Positions 6,244 through 9,085 of a stretch of DNA of 9,085 nucleotides are shown one piece after another; within the stretch, counting starts at the first letter, position 1; each line of letters begins with the position of its first letter. Source of the DNA: Solirubrobacteraceae bacterium (GTDB taxonomy: Bacteria > Actinomycetota > Thermoleophilia > Solirubrobacterales > Solirubrobacteraceae); contig JAICUS010000216.1 in the NCBI GenBank assembly GCA_025935735.1, forward strand, positions 1-9,085. The letters run 5' to 3'. The position numbers were made by a program, and so were the translations under genes. The notes under the pieces are model-generated. The model saw only the letters and a list, made by a program, of their open reading frames with translations, did not search any database and had not been told where the DNA came from.

Positions 6244-9085
6244 TCACCCGTCCAGAATCTCGCGGGTCCGCCGAACCAGCTGCTCCGCCGTGAACGGCTT
6301 CTCCACGAAACCCGTGCCGGGGGGCATCGTTCCGTCCGTGGTTACCGCCCGTTCGCTGTAGCCCGACATGAACAGGACCTTGAGCGCGGGGTGGCGTTCG
6401 CGCAGGCGCTCGACCAGTTCGCGGCCGCCCATCTCGGGCATCACGAGATCCGTGACCACCATATCCACCCTGGCGCCGCTCTCTATCAATCGCAGCGCCT
6501 CCTGTCCGTGGCGCGCTTCCATGACCGTGTAGCCCTGGCGCTCAAACAGCCGCCGCACCGAGGAGCGGACCGCCTCCTCGTCCTCGACCAGCAGCAGGGT
6601 TTCCACGCCCGCGGGCAGGCCGCGTCGATCGGGCCGCTCGGGCCCGGGGCCGGACGGCCCGGGATCGTACCTGGGCAGGAAGATGGTGAACGTGGCGCCC
6701 TGACCGGGCGCGCTCTCCACGGCGATGTGCCCCCCGCTCTGCTCCACGACGCCATAGACCGTCGAAAGGCCGAGACCGGTCCCTTTGCCCGCTTCCTTGG
6801 TGGTGAAGAACGGGTCGAAGATGCGGGCCTGGGTCGGCACGTCCATGCCGGCGCCGGTATCGCGCACTGATAGCGTGACGTACGGCGCATCGACCTGGAA
6901 GTTGGCGGTCGTGATGGTCACCACGCCGCCGTCGGTCATGGCGTCGCGCGAGTTGACGACCAGATTGACCAATACCTGTTCGATTTGTCCCGGATCGGCT
7001 CGGACGTACCACAGGTCCGGCTGGAGCACGGTCTCGAGCGTGACGTTCGCGTCGAGGAGCCGACGGAGCATCGTGTCGAGCTCGGTCACCGTCGCGTTGA
7101 GCGACAGTAACCGCGGCTGGAGGACCTGGCGCCGGCTGAACGCCAGAAGCTGCCGCGTCAGGGCCGCGGCCCGCTGCCCCGCCTGGCGGATCTGCTCCAG
7201 GTCCCGGCGCAGCGGATCGCCCGGGCGGAGGTCCTCCAGCATCAGGTCGCTGTAGCTCAGGATGCCGGTGAGCAGGTTGTTGAAGTCGTGCGCGATCCCG
7301 CCGGCGAGCTGCCCCACCGCCTCCATCTTCTGCGCGTGGCGGAGCTGCTCCTCGCTCCGGCGCAGCGCGGCCTCCGCGGCGCGCTGGTCGGTGATGTCCT
7401 GGTTCACCACGATCGCGCCGACGATCTCGCCCCCGAGGCTCCGCAGTGGAACCGCGGAGCCGAGGATGGTCCGCTGCGCGCCATCGAACCCTTCGATGTG
7501 CATCGCCTCGTTGAGCGAGGTCTCGCCCCGGCGGATCGCGCGCGCCGCTCCCCACTCGTCGGGCGCGACCGGCTCGCCGGTCTCCGCCCACCATCCGCGA
7601 TAGGCGCCGAGCTCGTCGAGCCCGACGTAGCGGGCGCCGCCCCAGATGGCCCGGCCGGCCGGGTTGCCGAACATGATCCGGCCGTCGCGGCCCAGCACCC
7701 AGACACCCACCGGCAGGCTGTCGAGCACCTGCTCGAGCAGCTGCACGCCGCGCGCGAGCGCGTCCTGGTTGCGGTCGCGCTCGATAGCGATCTCCGCGAG
7801 GTGGCCGGCCCGCTCGATCAGGACCCGGTCCGCGGCTCCGGGCTCGCGCGGCTCGCGGCAGTGCACCTCGACGGCGCCGAGCAGCGAGCCGTCGGTGGCG
7901 AAGAGCGGTGTAGCCCAGGCCGCACGGATGCCTTCCGAGACCAGCGGCCCGGCCCACGCCGGAGCGCCGGCGGCGGTCAGGTCGGGATACACGACCCGCG
8001 TCCGCCGGGTGGCCGCCAGGGCGCCAAGGCCGGCGTCCGGCTCGAGCGGCAGGCGAGCCAGAACATCCCGCAGCGCGGGCGGCAGGCTGGGGCCGGCGGC
8101 GAGCCGGAGCTCCCGCGACTCGGCGGCGACGACCAGGATCGCCGCGGTGAGCCCGTCCTGTCGCATCTCCGCGACCCGCACCACCCGCTCGAGCACGGCG
8201 CCGAGCTCGAGTCCGGCGGCGATCTGCTCGAGGAGCTGGCTCTGGCCGGTCGCGAACAGGTCCTCGCCGGTCTCATCGCTCGCGTCCACGACGGAGCCGA
8301 CCATGCGGACCGCGTCACCCGCCTCGTCGCGGACGATCGCGGCGCGGTCGCGCACGTGCGCGTAGCTGCCGTCGGCCCGCCGGAAGCGGTACGTGTCGGA
8401 CCAGCCGGCCGACCCTCGCGCGACGGCGGCCTGGATGGCGCTCACGACGCGTTCCCGGTCGTCCGCGTGCAGCCGCTCGTACCACCATGCCGCCGAGGCG
8501 TCGGCGCCCGACCCGCCGTAGCCGAACCCCCCGAGCGGGGGCTCGGTCCAGGCGATCCGATCGGTGAGCAGGTCCCAGTCCCACACGGCGTTCTGCGCGG
8601 CCTCCGCGGCGAGCCGGTAGCGCTCCTCGCGCCGGCGAAGATCGGTTTCGGCGGCCTTGCGATCGGTGATGTCGTGGAAGGCGACATGCAGGTGCGCCTG
8701 ACGGCCGGCCGCGTCCGGGATCGCGCTGATCGTCGCCAGCACCCAGATCGGCGCGTCGTCGGGGCCAAGCAGGCGCTTCTCGGTGGAGTAGCTCGAGACT
8801 TCGCCGGCCCGGAGCAGACGAGCGGCCTCGTGGTCGGCGGGCCGATCCAGCGGATGGGTCAGGGCGTCGGCCGGACAGCCTTCGAGCGCCTCGGGCGAGG
8901 CGCCGACGAGCGCCGCCAGCGCCCGGTTGACCCGCTCCCAGCGGCCGTCGGGATGGATCAAGCCCATAGGCAGGGCGGAGCGCTCGAACACGGCGGCGGC
9001 CGGCGGCGAAACCGGGATCCCCCCGGCCCGGGCCGCGAGCGCGGGGGGCCCCCCCCCCGGCAGGTCGGGGGGCCGGGGGGGGTCC
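6244..9085 (-). CDS. Hybrid sensor histidine kinase, PAS-PAS-GAF-PAS-HisKA-HATPase-REC (CckA-like), 5' partial
   Basis: This is a soluble signalling kinase that should autophosphorylate and pass the phosphate to its own receiver domain. Residues are numbered from the GTG at 8991, the only start codon visible near the N-terminus. PAS 1 spans about 1-110, ending in HDITDRKAAE. PAS 2 (about 122-240) has the RFRRADGSYAHVRD signature. A GAF domain covers about 250-405, and PAS 3 about 417-540. The dimerisation domain carries His568 in GGIAHDFNNLL. The ATPase domain has the N box Asn680, G1 DTGAGMD (711-717) and GKGTGLGLS (735-743). The receiver has acidic pocket E803/D804, phospho-acceptor D848, S876 and K898. 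The kinase core and C-terminal receiver follow the CckA-like family closely, but no ChpT/CtrA partner is visible, so that pathway should not be assumed. No transmembrane helix is seen. The frame stays open to 9085, no ribosome-binding site precedes the GTG, and the GTG would clip the first PAS helix, so the gene is probably truncated by the window end. Confidence 0.93.
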   Translation of the reverse strand, partial: DPPRPPDLPGGGPPALAARAGGIPVSPPAAAVFERSALPMGLIHPDGRWERVNRALAALVGASPEALEGCPADALTHPLDRPADHEAARLLRAGEVSSYSTEKRLLGPDDAPIWVLATISAIPDAAGRQAHLHVAFHDITDRKAAETDLRRREERYRLAAEAAQNAVWDWDLLTDRIAWTEPPLGGFGYGGSGADASAAWWYERLHADDRERVVSAIQAAVARGSAGWSDTYRFRRADGSYAHVRDRAAIVRDEAGDAVRMVGSVVDASDETGEDLFATGQSQLLEQIAAGLELGAVLERVVRVAEMRQDGLTAAILVVAAESRELRLAAGPSLPPALRDVLARLPLEPDAGLGALAATRRTRVVYPDLTAAGAPAWAGPLVSEGIRAAWATPLFATDGSLLGAVEVHCREPREPGAADRVLIERAGHLAEIAIERDRNQDALARGVQLLEQVLDSLPVGVWVLGRDGRIMFGNPAGRAIWGGARYVGLDELGAYRGWWAETGEPVAPDEWGAARAIRRGETSLNEAMHIEGFDGAQRTILGSAVPLRSLGGEIVGAIVVNQDITDQRAAEAALRRSEEQLRHAQKMEAVGQLAGGIAHDFNNLLTGILSYSDLMLEDLRPGDPLRRDLEQIRQAGQRAAALTRQLLAFSRRQVLQPRLLSLNATVTELDTMLRRLLDANVTLETVLQPDLWYVRADPGQIEQVLVNLVVNSRDAMTDGGVVTITTANFQVDAPYVTLSVRDTGAGMDVPTQARIFDPFFTTKEAGKGTGLGLSTVYGVVEQSGGHIAVESAPGQGATFTIFLPRYDPGPSGPGPERPDRRGLPAGVETLLLVEDEEAVRSSVRRLFERQGYTVMEARHGQEALRLIESGARVDMVVTDLVMPEMGGRELVERLRERHPALKVLFMSGYSERAVTTDGTMPPGTGFVEKPFTAEQLVRRTREILDG

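Noticed and set aside
5228..6247. 339-aa minus-strand frame spanning the HAD gene and the small tryptophan-rich gene
   Set aside because: Only its last 62 codons look like protein; the rest is antisense to the HAD phosphatase. I kept only the 5228-5416 part.
6542..7957. Minus-strand 471-aa frame inside the sensor kinase
   Set aside because: It is out of frame with the kinase, extremely Arg/Ala/Gly-rich, and overlaps the HisKA and ATPase domains that are clearly coding in another frame.

Overview
This is a GC-rich bacterial window, above about two-thirds G+C by eye, with strong G/C preference at third codon positions. I see no tRNA, rRNA, CRISPR array, transposase or integrase. The style of the genes, especially the large soluble CckA-like hybrid kinase, would suit a soil or sediment lineage such as Gemmatimonadota or another high-GC phylum. 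That placement is inference and weak. Both ends of the window appear to cut through genes.

Left part (1-4960, + strand): a two-gene operon encodes an Eco57I-type adenine-N6 DNA methyltransferase, open at its 5' end, and a SNF2-family helicase/translocase. The helicase reading frame starts inside the methyltransferase gene, at tandem ATGs behind an AGGAAG ribosome-binding site. A methyltransferase paired with a SNF2 ATPase is characteristic of restriction-like phage-defence systems (DISARM class 1, the helicase-methylase-ATPase 'Hma' type, and relatives). No nuclease or third subunit is visible, so any partner would have to lie to the left of base 1. This is the most interesting part of the window.

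Middle (4961-6243): a convergent pair of small minus-strand genes of unknown function (62 and 76 aa) is joined by a GTGA stop/start overlap. It has a plausible sigma70-type promoter and faces the helicase across a hairpin. Divergent from the pair is a 216-aa HAD phosphatase closely resembling PpaX/phosphoglycolate phosphatases. It is followed by two hairpins, the second with a T-rich tail.

Right part (6244-9085, - strand): a soluble hybrid sensor kinase reads PAS-PAS-GAF-PAS-HisKA-HATPase-REC, with all catalytic residues present. Its N-terminus runs into the window end, where the last ~45 bases are almost pure G and C homopolymer runs and may be unreliable. The middle and right-hand genes look like ordinary chromosomal housekeeping and signalling genes with no obvious link to the methyltransferase-helicase pair.
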